Position numbers and translations under genes: made by a program. A stretch of 64,000 nt of DNA from Blattabacterium cuenoti (GTDB lineage Bacteria > Bacteroidota > Bacteroidia > Flavobacteriales > Blattabacteriaceae). Shown piece by piece: positions 29,315 through 37,060 of this stretch. Positions within the stretch are counted from its first letter, which is position 1, and the number at the start of each line of letters is the position of its first letter. Location of the stretch: positions 558,024 through 622,023 of the forward strand of contig NZ_CP059208.1 in assembly GCF_014252055.1 (NCBI RefSeq). Direction: 5' to 3'. Below the pieces are notes generated by a model, which was not told where the DNA came from, ran no database searches, and saw only the letters and a list, made by a program, of their open reading frames with translations.

Positions 29315-29321
29315 TTAAGAT
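29308..29321. terminator. 14-base palindrome at the menD / SanA-like stop-stop junction
   Basis: ATCTTAATTAAGAT is a perfect palindrome that covers both abutting stop codons (TAA of menD at 29312-29314 and the complementary TTA at 29315-29317). With no loop bases it would open at the centre, leaving a stem of about five pairs. It may be chance in AT-rich DNA. Confidence 0.25.
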
Positions 29322-29845
29322 CTTAAGTCACTTAAAAAAGATTCCTTTAATATTAAAAATATATCCCATAAAGCTTTAATTCTAGCAAAAAATTCTCTTA
29401 TTTGTATCTTTCCATCATAATTTATACTTTTTGCATTAAAACCTATAACCTCCAATCCTAAACAATTACCAATAAAAATAGCTCTCTCATTATGAAATTT
29501 TTGAGATATAATTGTAAATTTTTTTTGATGAAATATTTTATACACTCTCAATACAGAATATAAAGTATTAATACCATAAAAATCTTCGTAAATAAAATCA
29601 GAAGGAATTCCTTTTTTTATAAGTTCCTTTTTCATCATTTTTGGTTCATTATAATTTTTTTCTCTATTATCTCCACTTACAATAATATATCGTATTTTAT
29701 TGTGATGAAAAAGATAACTTGCTGCATCTATTCTATGCTTAAAATATTTGTTTACCCCACCCCCATGTAAATATTTAGAAGTCCCCAATACAACACCATA
29801 TGTACTATATGGAATAAATTTTATACTATCATGAGTTTTTCTCAC
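29315..29845 (-). CDS. SanA/YdcF-like (DUF218) membrane-anchored protein
   Basis: The body matches the SanA-type DUF218 fold: YGVVLGTSKYLHGG (about 16-29), then HRIDAASYLFHHNKIRYIIVSGDN (about 37-60), then FTIISQKFHNERAIFIGNCLGLEVIGF. Family members are envelope proteins linked to cell-wall integrity. The first ordinary start is the GTG at 29845, giving 176 residues. Upstream the same frame stays open for 24 more codons to 29917 and encodes Lys-Arg followed by a hydrophobic stretch, which looks like the family's N-terminal signal anchor, but it contains no ATG, GTG or TTG. The real start may therefore be an ATA near 29917. It lies directly downstream of secA. Confidence 0.8.
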   Translation of the reverse strand: MRKTHDSIKFIPYSTYGVVLGTSKYLHGGGVNKYFKHRIDAASYLFHHNKIRYIIVSGDNREKNYNEPKMMKKELIKKGIPSDFIYEDFYGINTLYSVLRVYKIFHQKKFTIISQKFHNERAIFIGNCLGLEVIGFNAKSINYDGKIQIREFFARIKALWDIFLILKESFLSDLRS

Positions 29846-29927
29846 AGACCAAAAACTTATTCCTATATGACAAAAAATAAAAAATAAAATTGTAAAAAAA
29901 AATATGCGTTTTATTATTTACACGATA

Positions 29928-32900
29928 TCATGTTTTTTGATAAAAATCTCCTTCTATTATCCATTCTCCATTTTCTAAAAATGATCCTACTTGTTTAAAT
30001 TTAATCTTTTTAGTTTTTCCTGTAATTAAATGTAGGATATTAACTTTATTATTTCTTCCTATTTTTTTTCTATCTTTTCCCTTTATAGTATCTATTTTTA
30101 GATTATTATTTGTAATACACAAAATATCACTGATTATTATATGTGATTTTAAAAGAAAAGAAATTACTTTTCTATTAATTTCGTAAACCTTCTCTTGGAA
30201 TAGATTAAAAGCATTTTGCTTATAAACTACAAGAGGATCTTTTTGTTCAAAAACAGCATTTTGTACCGAATGTCGTAGATTATCTACATCTCGTAAATGT
30301 TCTTTCCATTTTTCGTCCATGAAACATAATATAGTTTTTTTTTCAAGTATTGAAAATAATGATTTTCCTTTAGTCTCATAAAATTTTTTCAAATTAGATG
30401 TAGTAATTATATTATGATTTCCATCTGTAAATATGGTTTGTATTTGATATTTTTCTATATTATTTTCAGTAATATTATTATTAGATATAATAGGTATTAT
30501 ATTTTTATAAATTATTTTCTCTTTTTTTCTTTCATAGAATTCTATAATATAATCATGAAGTTTATTAACACAATCAAATTTTTTGTATAATAAAAATTCT
30601 TCTTCTTGAAATGGAAATTTTATTCCGAAAATATGAATAAATTCATATTCTATATTTTTTAAATTATTTATAGACTTATTAACATTTATTATTATATCTA
30701 ATAAAACGTATATCATATTAGAAATATCTAAACTTAATTCATGTCCACATAATGCATTTTTACGTTTTTTATAGATAAATTCTCTTTGTTTATTAATAAC
30801 ATCATCATAATCTAATAAACGTTTTCGAATACTAAAATTATTATCTTCTATTTTTTTTTGTGCTTTTTCAATAGATTTTGTTAATAGAGGATGTTGTATT
30901 ATATCTCCTTCTTTATGTCCAAATCTATCCATTAATTTTGATAGTCTTTCTGAATCAATAAATAAACGAATTAAATTATCTTCTAGAGAAACATAAAATT
31001 GAGAACTTCCTGGATCTCCTTGTCTTCCTGATCTACCTCTTAATTGATTATCTACCCTTCTAGAATCATGCCTTTCTGTACCTAAAACTGCTAATCCACC
31101 ATTTTCTATTACTTCTTTAGATAGTTTGATATCAGTTCCCCGTCCAGCCATATTCGTTGCTATAGTTACAGCACCAGGAAATCCTGCTTTTACTATTATA
31201 TCAGCTTCTTTTTCATGTAATTTTGCGTTTAAAACATTGTGAGATACTTTTCTAAATTTTAGAGCCCTCCCTAAAAATTCAGAAACTTCAACTGAAGTAG
31301 TTCCAACAAGAACTGGTCTTTTATCTTTTTGAGATAAACTAATTATTTTTTCTATAATAGCATTATATTTTTCTCGTTTTGTTTTAAATACAAGATCTTG
31401 TAAATCTTTTCTTTTTATAGGTTTATCTGTAGGAATTACCACTACATCTAATTTATATATATGCCAAAACTCTCCAGATTCCGTTTCTGCAGTACCTGTC
31501 ATTCCTGATATCTTTTTATACATTCTAAAATAATTCTGTAAAGTTATTGTAGCAAAAGTTTGAGTTGATGATTCTATTCTAACACGTTCTTTTGCTTCTA
31601 TAGCTTGATGTAATCCATCAGAATAACGTCTTCCTTCCATAATACGTCCTGTTTGTTCATCTACTATTTTAACTTTGTCGTTTAAAACGACATAATCAAC
31701 ATCTTTTTCAAATAAAGTAAATGCTTTAAGAAGCAGATTAATAGTATGTATTCTTCTTGATTTTATAGAAAAATTTTCCAGTAGTTTTTCTTTTTCTTCT
31801 ATTTCTTTTTCTTTTGAAAAATTTTTATTTTCTAATTCAGTCAATTCTAGATTTATATCCGGTAAAACAAAAAAACTGATATCTTCTACATTTCTAGATA
31901 AAAATTCAATTCCTTTATCTGTTAATTCAACAGTATTATTTTTTTCATCTATAACAAAATAAAGATCTTTATCTACTTTATACATTTCTCTACCTTGATC
32001 CTGTAAATATTGACCTTCTATTTTTTGTAAAATAAAACGAATATTTTCTTCACTTAAAAATTTAATTAAAAATTTTTTTTTTGGTAAACCTCTATATGAT
32101 TGAAATAATTTAAATCCTCCTAATTTTTTATCTCCATTATTTATTAAATTTTTAGATTCTTGCAATAAACTATTAACCACTAAATTTTGTTGTTTTACAA
32201 GAATTTCTACTTTATCTTTTAATAGCTCAAATTCATTTTTATTATCAATTTTAGAATTAACAGGACCTGATATAACTAAAGGAGTCCGAGCTTCATCTAT
32301 TAGAACAGAATCTATTTCATCTATAATAGCATAATTTAATTCTCTTTGAACCAGTTCTTCCTTAGAACGAGCCATATTATCACGAAGATAATCAAATCCA
32401 AATTCGTTATTTGTCCCATAAGTAATATCTGCTTCGTAAGCTTTTTTTCGCATTTTTATATTAAATGAAGGATAACAATCAATACAATCAACTCTTAATT
32501 GATGAAATTCCATTAGAGGAGACATCCAATTTGCATCTCTTTTAGATAAATAATCATTCACAGTAACAATGTGCACTCCTCTTCCTGAAAGAGCATTCAA
32601 ATAAGCAGTTAAAGTTGCTACAAAAGTTTTTCCTTCACCTGTAGCCATCTCTGCTATTTTTCCTTGGTGTAAAACTATTCCTCCCATTAATTGGACATCA
32701 TAGTGTACCATATCCCAAATTATTTTCTTTCCATATGCATTCCACTCATTTTTCCAAAATGTATATTCTCCATCTAATAATAGATAAGGTTTAATTTTTG
32801 ATAATTCTTTATCAAAAAGTGTTGTTTTTACAACAAGTTGTTTTTTTTCTTTAAATCTTTTAGATGTTTCTTTAATAATAGCGAAAGCACTAGGTAAGAA

Positions 32901-33224
32901 ACTCATAAGAATTTCTTGTTCTATTTTATAAGATTTATCTCTTATTTTCTTTATATCTAAATTAATTTTTTCTATAAATTCAATAGAATGAGGTTTTTCT
33001 TTTATCGTTTCTAATAATTTTTTTTCTTTCTCACGAAATTTTTTTGTATGCTTCCGTATAGTTTTTTTAAACTCCTGAGTTTTATTTCTTAATTCATCAT
33101 CAGATAAAGAAAATATACTTTTCTCTTCTTCTTTAATTTGAAATAAAATTTTTCTAACCTCCTTTAGGTCTTTTTCATTTTTATTTTCTAATAATTTATT
33201 TAGTATTTTTTTAATAAAACTCAT
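29928..33224 (-). CDS. secA: Protein translocase ATPase SecA
   Basis: Motor of the Sec export pathway. Walker A is MATGEGKT (about 193-200), with YGTNNEFGFDYLRDN and DEIDSVLIDEARTPLVISG nearby. The second helicase half has GTTSVEVSE and TNMAGRGTDI. At 1,098 residues it is longer than E. coli SecA (901), with the extra sequence in Bacteroidota-type insertions (about 40-110 and 345-480). The C-terminal zinc motif is absent; the end reads like the ...FKQVGSFLENGEWII tail of flavobacterial SecA. The DUF2795 gene is upstream on the same strand. Confidence 0.97.
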   Translation of the reverse strand: MSFIKKILNKLLENKNEKDLKEVRKILFQIKEEEKSIFSLSDDELRNKTQEFKKTIRKHTKKFREKEKKLLETIKEKPHSIEFIEKINLDIKKIRDKSYKIEQEILMSFLPSAFAIIKETSKRFKEKKQLVVKTTLFDKELSKIKPYLLLDGEYTFWKNEWNAYGKKIIWDMVHYDVQLMGGIVLHQGKIAEMATGEGKTFVATLTAYLNALSGRGVHIVTVNDYLSKRDANWMSPLMEFHQLRVDCIDCYPSFNIKMRKKAYEADITYGTNNEFGFDYLRDNMARSKEELVQRELNYAIIDEIDSVLIDEARTPLVISGPVNSKIDNKNEFELLKDKVEILVKQQNLVVNSLLQESKNLINNGDKKLGGFKLFQSYRGLPKKKFLIKFLSEENIRFILQKIEGQYLQDQGREMYKVDKDLYFVIDEKNNTVELTDKGIEFLSRNVEDISFFVLPDINLELTELENKNFSKEKEIEEKEKLLENFSIKSRRIHTINLLLKAFTLFEKDVDYVVLNDKVKIVDEQTGRIMEGRRYSDGLHQAIEAKERVRIESSTQTFATITLQNYFRMYKKISGMTGTAETESGEFWHIYKLDVVVIPTDKPIKRKDLQDLVFKTKREKYNAIIEKIISLSQKDKRPVLVGTTSVEVSEFLGRALKFRKVSHNVLNAKLHEKEADIIVKAGFPGAVTIATNMAGRGTDIKLSKEVIENGGLAVLGTERHDSRRVDNQLRGRSGRQGDPGSSQFYVSLEDNLIRLFIDSERLSKLMDRFGHKEGDIIQHPLLTKSIEKAQKKIEDNNFSIRKRLLDYDDVINKQREFIYKKRKNALCGHELSLDISNMIYVLLDIIINVNKSINNLKNIEYEFIHIFGIKFPFQEEEFLLYKKFDCVNKLHDYIIEFYERKKEKIIYKNIIPIISNNNITENNIEKYQIQTIFTDGNHNIITTSNLKKFYETKGKSLFSILEKKTILCFMDEKWKEHLRDVDNLRHSVQNAVFEQKDPLVVYKQNAFNLFQEKVYEINRKVISFLLKSHIIISDILCITNNNLKIDTIKGKDRKKIGRNNKVNILHLITGKTKKIKFKQVGSFLENGEWIIEGDFYQKT

Positions 33225-33278
33225 GGTATCATATTTATATACTTATATCTGTTATCTATTATTTATTATTATATCCAC

Positions 33279-33305
33279 ACATACAAAACATACAAAACAT
33301 ACAAA
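33279..33305. repeat. Three tandem 9-base repeats upstream of secA
   Basis: Three exact copies of ACATACAAA (plus strand; TTTGTATGT on the transcribed minus strand) lie in the 94-base spacer between the DUF2795 gene and secA, 55 bases ahead of the secA start. No other tandem repeat of this kind was noticed in the window. Confidence 0.8.
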
Positions 33306-33318
33306 TTCATATGAAAAC

Positions 33319-33552
33319 TTAAAGCTCATATTCATCTCTATTCCAATAAAAATCTTCATCATCTCTTGGATAATCTGCCCATATATCTTCTATAGATTCA
33401 AAAACTTCTCCTTCTCCATTTTCTAATTGCTGAAGATTTTCAACTACTTCAAGAGGTGCCCCAGTACGAATAGCAAAATCAATTAATTCTTCCTTAGTTG
33501 CAGGCCAAGGAGCGTCTTCTAAATGAGAAGCTAATTCTAAAGTCCAATACAT
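33319..33552 (-). CDS. DUF2795 domain protein
   Basis: Small acidic protein of 77 residues, well conserved in sequence compared with its neighbours. It begins MYWTLELASHLEDAPWPATKEELIDFAIRTG, the DUF2795 fold, and ends in a very acidic tail rich in Asp, Glu and Trp. The function is unknown; the domain is found in many bacteria and, I believe, commonly stands near secA in Flavobacteriia. It is 94 bases upstream of secA on the same strand and divergent from fmt. Confidence 0.85.
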   Translation of the reverse strand: MYWTLELASHLEDAPWPATKEELIDFAIRTGAPLEVVENLQQLENGEGEVFESIEDIWADYPRDDEDFYWNRDEYEL

Positions 33553-33603
33553 ATTTAATCAAAATTTTATATAAAAAATCAAAAAAAATAACATTTTTAT
33601 TTA

Positions 33604-33611
33604 TATATTTG
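33604..33611 (+). promoter_or_regulatory. Candidate -7 element upstream of fmt
   Basis: TATATTTG matches TAnnTTTG and lies 69 bases ahead of the fmt start. Its last three bases form the beginning of an 18-base perfect palindrome (33609-33626). Confidence 0.25.
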
Positions 33612-33626
33612 ATTTTTAAAAATCAA
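33609..33626. promoter_or_regulatory. 18-base perfect palindrome in the DUF2795/fmt spacer
   Basis: TTGATTTTTAAAAATCAA reads the same on both strands and sits in the 128-base divergent spacer. It overlaps the end of a candidate -7 element for fmt. It could be an operator or a hairpin; no regulator is encoded nearby. Confidence 0.3.
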
Positions 33627-33680
33627 TGAACTTTTTCACTACAAGATATAATTAGTGAATTTAAATTACAAATAAATTGT

Positions 33681-34640
33681 ATGAAAAAGTTTCCAAAAAT
33701 TGTGTTTATAGGCTCTAGCTCTTTTTCTCTTCAATGTTTAAAAGAATTATATGTTAAAAAATATAATATTATAGGGGTCATAACAAATCCTGATAATTTT
33801 CTTTGCAGAAAAAAAGATAAAATTTTTACTCCCATAAAAAAATATGCTATAGAAAATAAAATACCTTTTTTACAACCAAAAAATCTTCTTGAAGATTCTT
33901 TTTTAAAAGAATTAGAAAAATGGAACCCTGATATACAAATAGTTGTTTCTTTTCGTGTTTTACCAAAAAAAGTATGGAATTTACCTAAAATGGGATCCTT
34001 TAATTTACATCCATCTTTACTTCCACAATATAAAGGAGCTGCTCCAATTAATTGGGTTATTATTAACGAAGAAACTAAAACTGGATTGACTACTTTTTTT
34101 ATAGAAAAAAAAATAGATTCTGGTAAAATTTTATTACAAAAAGAAATTAAAATAGAAAAAAAAGATACTGCAGGAAAACTGGAGAATAGATTAAGAAAGG
34201 TTAGTGGACCTTTGGTTTTAGAAACTTTAGAAGGAATTTTAAATAATAAAATAAAACCTATTTATCAAAAAATAGATGCTAGTTCTTCATTAAAATTTGC
34301 ACCAAAAATATCTAAAAAAGATTGTAGAATTCAATGGAAAATTCATTCTATGAATTACATTTATAACAAGATAAGAGGGTTAAGTCCTTTTCCTGCTGCA
34401 TGGACTTTTTTATTTATTAATAATAAATTTTTAAGATTTAAAATTTTTTTTGCGGAAAAAATAATAGAAGAACATTCTTTTCCAATTGGATTAGTTTTTA
34501 TCATGCCATCTAAAATGAAAATTTCAGTAAAAGAAGGATTTTTATCTATTATAGAAGGACAAATTGAAGGAAAAAATAGAATGAATATTAAAAATTTAAT
34601 TAATGGATTAAAAACATATAAAAATATTTTTGTTGAATAA
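33681..34640 (+). CDS. fmt: Methionyl-tRNA formyltransferase
   Basis: Formylates initiator Met-tRNA using 10-formyltetrahydrofolate. The catalytic region NLHPSLLPQYKGAAPINWVI (about 106-125) has the conserved Asn, His and SLLP; VVSFRVLPKKVW precedes it. A C-terminal OB-like tRNA-binding domain (about 210-310) includes IRGLSPFPAAWT. The length of 319 is normal. hup follows on the same strand after 86 bases. Confidence 0.95.
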   Translation: MKKFPKIVFIGSSSFSLQCLKELYVKKYNIIGVITNPDNFLCRKKDKIFTPIKKYAIENKIPFLQPKNLLEDSFLKELEKWNPDIQIVVSFRVLPKKVWNLPKMGSFNLHPSLLPQYKGAAPINWVIINEETKTGLTTFFIEKKIDSGKILLQKEIKIEKKDTAGKLENRLRKVSGPLVLETLEGILNNKIKPIYQKIDASSSLKFAPKISKKDCRIQWKIHSMNYIYNKIRGLSPFPAAWTFLFINNKFLRFKIFFAEKIIEEHSFPIGLVFIMPSKMKISVKEGFLSIIEGQIEGKNRMNIKNLINGLKTYKNIFVE

Positions 34641-34681
34641 AAATAATCAAATATTTTTTATATTTTATTATATTAACACTA

Positions 34682-34695
34682 AATTAACGTTAATT
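34682..34695. promoter_or_regulatory. 14-base palindrome upstream of hup
   Basis: AATTAACGTTAATT is a perfect palindrome centred 38 bases ahead of the hup start codon. The CG centre makes it less likely to be low-complexity chance. It could be an operator in the promoter region or a site for HU-like self-regulation; both are inference. Confidence 0.3.
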
Positions 34696-34726
34696 ATTAA
34701 AGTTAAAAATCATTTATATAAATTCC

Positions 34727-34993
34727 ATGAATAAAACAGAACTGGTTAATTCAATAGCAGAAAAAACTGGAATAACAAAAATAAAAGCTAAAAATGTTAC
34801 AGATGCGTTTATTGAAACTGTTATAGAATCCTTAAAAAAAGGAGATAAAGTTACTCTTGTAGGGTTTGGAACTTTTTCTGTTATAGAAAGAAATCCTAGA
34901 AATGGAGTAAATCCTAGAACAGGTAAAAAAATATATATTCCAGGTAAAAAAGTAGCTAAATTTAAAATAGGAGCAGAATTGACGAAATTGTAA
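34727..34993 (+). CDS. hup: HU family DNA-binding protein
   Basis: Small dimeric nucleoid protein that bends DNA. The N-terminal helices NKTELVNSIAEKTGITK and the DNA-wrapping arm GFGTFSVIERNPRNGVNPRTGKKIYIP (given here in part; Arg/Pro tip at about 60-64) are intact. The length of 88 is typical. With no transcription factor seen in the window, HU may be one of few remaining architectural regulators. A strong hairpin terminator follows. Confidence 0.97.
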   Translation: MNKTELVNSIAEKTGITKIKAKNVTDAFIETVIESLKKGDKVTLVGFGTFSVIERNPRNGVNPRTGKKIYIPGKKVAKFKIGAELTKL

Positions 34994-35012
34994 AATGCTA
35001 TTTACTTAGTTT

Positions 35013-35047
35013 AGTTAAGAAAATATAAGACTTATATTTTCTTAACT
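35013..35047 (+). terminator. Hairpin terminator after hup
   Basis: Two 17-base arms (AGTTAAGAAAATATAAG and its complement) flank one central base; folding would leave a stem of about 15 pairs and a small loop. A TTTTT run starts at 35051. It lies 19 bases after the hup stop and 13 bases before the end of the convergent pdxH, so it may serve both. Confidence 0.8.
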
Positions 35048-35060
35048 GATTTTTATGTGG

Positions 35061-35708
35061 TTATGGAGATAATCTATATATAATCCATTTTTCTTCTTTT
35101 TTTATGTATATTAGTCTATCATGAAGTCTATTTTCTTGTCCTTGCCAAAATTCTATTTTATATGGTTTTACAATATATCCTCCCCAACTGAAAGGACGTT
35201 TTATAGTGTTTTTATTAAAAAATTTATTCCATTCATTATACTGATCTAGTAAAAATTTTCTAGAATAAATGATACTACTCTGTTTAGAAATCAAGCTTCC
35301 TATTTGGTGTCCTTTGGGTCTTTTATAAAAGTATTCATCTGATTTTTCTTTTTTTACTTTTGACGCAGACCCTTTAACAATAACTTGTCTATCCGTATTC
35401 CTCCAATAAAAAGAAATACAAACTTTTGGATTATTTTTTATTGCTCTTCCTTTAAAACTATAATAGTTTGTATAAAAAGTAAATCCATTTTTAGAATATT
35501 CTTTTAATAAAACAATTCTTGTTTCAGGGCACCCGTCTTCTCCAATGCTAGAAATTGACATAGCATTAATTTCATCATTGTTATAGCAAGACTTTTTTTC
35601 TTCTTTAAACCATTCATGAAATAATTTTAATGGCTCTTCTGGAACTTTAGTTTCTAATAAAGCGTCTTTTTTATAATTTTTTCTATAATCACTTAAATCA
35701 ATATTCAT
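35061..35708 (-). CDS. pdxH: Pyridoxamine/pyridoxine 5'-phosphate oxidase
   Basis: FMN enzyme making pyridoxal 5'-phosphate, the last step of B6 synthesis and salvage. Motifs include the FMN-binding RIVLLKEYSKNGFTFYTNYYSFKGRAI (about 62-88, given in part), the region WRNTDRQVIVKG and the C-terminal GGYIVKPYKIEFWQGQENRLHDR substrate and FMN site. The length of 215 is normal. It uses FMN from RibF and complements PdxA and PdxJ found elsewhere in the window. Confidence 0.96.
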   Translation of the reverse strand: MNIDLSDYRKNYKKDALLETKVPEEPLKLFHEWFKEEKKSCYNNDEINAMSISSIGEDGCPETRIVLLKEYSKNGFTFYTNYYSFKGRAIKNNPKVCISFYWRNTDRQVIVKGSASKVKKEKSDEYFYKRPKGHQIGSLISKQSSIIYSRKFLLDQYNEWNKFFNKNTIKRPFSWGGYIVKPYKIEFWQGQENRLHDRLIYIKKEEKWIIYRLSP

Positions 35709-35765
35709 ACTGTTTTTAAAATATTTATATTTATAAAATATGGAACAATAAAATTATATTATAAA

Positions 35766-35839
35766 GGCGTGATAGCTCAGTTGGTTAGAGCATTGGATTC
35801 ATAACCCAAAGGTCGGGGGTTCAAATCCCCCTCACGCTA
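35766..35839 (+). tRNA. tRNA-Met (anticodon CAT), probably elongator
   Basis: A 74-base cloverleaf: acceptor GGCGTGA with TCACGCT (G1-U72 wobble), D-arm GCTCAGTTGGTTAGAGC, anticodon loop TTCATAA and T-arm GGGGG-TTCAAAT-CCCCC, with discriminator A and no encoded CCA. The acceptor start GGCG and the GGTCGGGGGTTC T-arm resemble the elongator tRNA-Met of Firmicutes. The initiator features (C1-A72 mismatch, three G-C pairs under the loop) are absent. The anticodon stem TTGGA/CCCAA has an A31-C39 mismatch. Confidence 0.93.
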
Positions 35840-35871
35840 TTATTTATTTATGATGCAATAAATAAAATAAT
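35839..35871 (+). terminator. Hairpin after tRNA-Met
   Basis: ATTATTTATTTAT and, after a short GATGC-containing loop, ATAAATAAAATAAT can pair with a single bulged base. It begins at the tRNA discriminator base and ends just before dnaN. No T-run follows, so it may be a processing or partial termination signal. Confidence 0.35.
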
Positions 35872-35875
35872 ATGT

Positions 35876-37060
35876 ATGCACTTTTTTATTTATAGTTCTA
35901 CTCTATTAAATAAATTATATTTCTTAAATGAAATAAATAAAAAAAAATTATATTCTAAGAATATTTATTTCATTTTGGAAATAAATAAAAAAAAACTTAT
36001 AATTACAAGTTTTTCAAATACAGTAGATTATTCTATACATGTATACACAGATATATATATTTATGTTAAAGAAAATACAAGAGAAAAAGTAATTATAGAT
36101 AGCAAACTTTTCACAGAAATACTCAGTACTTTTACTAAAGAAATTATTTCTATAAAAAAAGATAATGATACGCTTAACATTTCTTCTTTGCAAGGATCTT
36201 TTAAAATTCCTATTCTTAGAAAAAAATTAAATATTATAAGAGGTAATTTATTTTGTAACAATAATACTATATTTATTTTTTCAAATCTTCTTTTAAAAAT
36301 TTTAGAAAAAATAATATTTTCTATTGGAAATATAAAATTTAAAACTATTCTTAATGGAGTTTATTTCCAATTTTCTCCATATGAATCATATTTTATATCT
36401 ACCAATAATTTAGTATTAGTAAAATATACTGTAAAATATATAAAATCAAGTAAAAATATAAAATTTATTGTACCAAGAAATTCTATTCATATTCTTCATA
36501 AAATTTTAAAATATGAGAAAAATAGTAATAACAATAATAATGTATATATTAAATATAATAGTAAAGAAAATTATGTAATTTTTTTATCCAAAAATTATAT
36601 TTTCTCATCCAAAATATTAAATATAGATAATAAAAAAAATAAAAAACAACCAAATTATAATTCTATTATACCTAAAAAAAAATTTGATGTCTTATTAATT
36701 ATAAACAGAGTTTTATTTCTAAATACTATTAAAAGATTATTAATCCTATCTAAATTATTCGAAAATAAAAAAATTGAAAAATTTATTTATTTACAAATAA
36801 TTAATAATGAATTTAGTATTTTTAATCGAAAAAATTTTAGTTTAAAAATTAAGTGTAAATCTATTTATAATTCGTTACAAAAAATTAAAATGGGATTTAA
36901 TTGTAAGTTTTTAATTGAAATATTATCTCATCTAGATAATGATTTTATATATTTTGAATTATACAATTCAAATAAAATTGGTGTTTTAAAAACAAATTTT
37001 TACAAAAATAAAAAAGAAATGGAATTCATTTCCATATTAATTATGTCTATAATAGTATGA
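35876..37060 (+). CDS. dnaN: DNA polymerase III beta subunit (sliding clamp), very divergent
   Basis: Ring-shaped processivity clamp. The call rests on scattered landmarks in the right order: the N-terminus FFIYSSTLLNKL, TILNGVYFQFSPYESYFISTNNLVLVKY (about 158-183; compare LNGVLFE...ASTDGHRLA), FIVPRNSIHILHKIL, FNCKFLIEILSHL near 340, and a hydrophobic C-terminus ending SILIMSIIV in place of LLMPxxL. The 394 residues fit three clamp domains, but Lys, Asn and Ile dominate. It overlaps pheT by ATGA. dnaA is not adjacent. Confidence 0.8.
   Translation: MHFFIYSSTLLNKLYFLNEINKKKLYSKNIYFILEINKKKLIITSFSNTVDYSIHVYTDIYIYVKENTREKVIIDSKLFTEILSTFTKEIISIKKDNDTLNISSLQGSFKIPILRKKLNIIRGNLFCNNNTIFIFSNLLLKILEKIIFSIGNIKFKTILNGVYFQFSPYESYFISTNNLVLVKYTVKYIKSSKNIKFIVPRNSIHILHKILKYEKNSNNNNNVYIKYNSKENYVIFLSKNYIFSSKILNIDNKKNKKQPNYNSIIPKKKFDVLLIINRVLFLNTIKRLLILSKLFENKKIEKFIYLQIINNEFSIFNRKNFSLKIKCKSIYNSLQKIKMGFNCKFLIEILSHLDNDFIYFELYNSNKIGVLKTNFYKNKKEMEFISILIMSIIV

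Noticed and set aside
33223..33426. Plus-strand ORF of 67 residues over the secA upstream spacer
   Set aside because: It is the reverse of the repeat-bearing spacer and of the well-conserved DUF2795 gene; its Thr/His run comes from the 9-base repeats.
35766..35839. Initiator tRNA-fMet
   Set aside because: No C1-A72 mismatch and no run of three G-C pairs below the anticodon loop.
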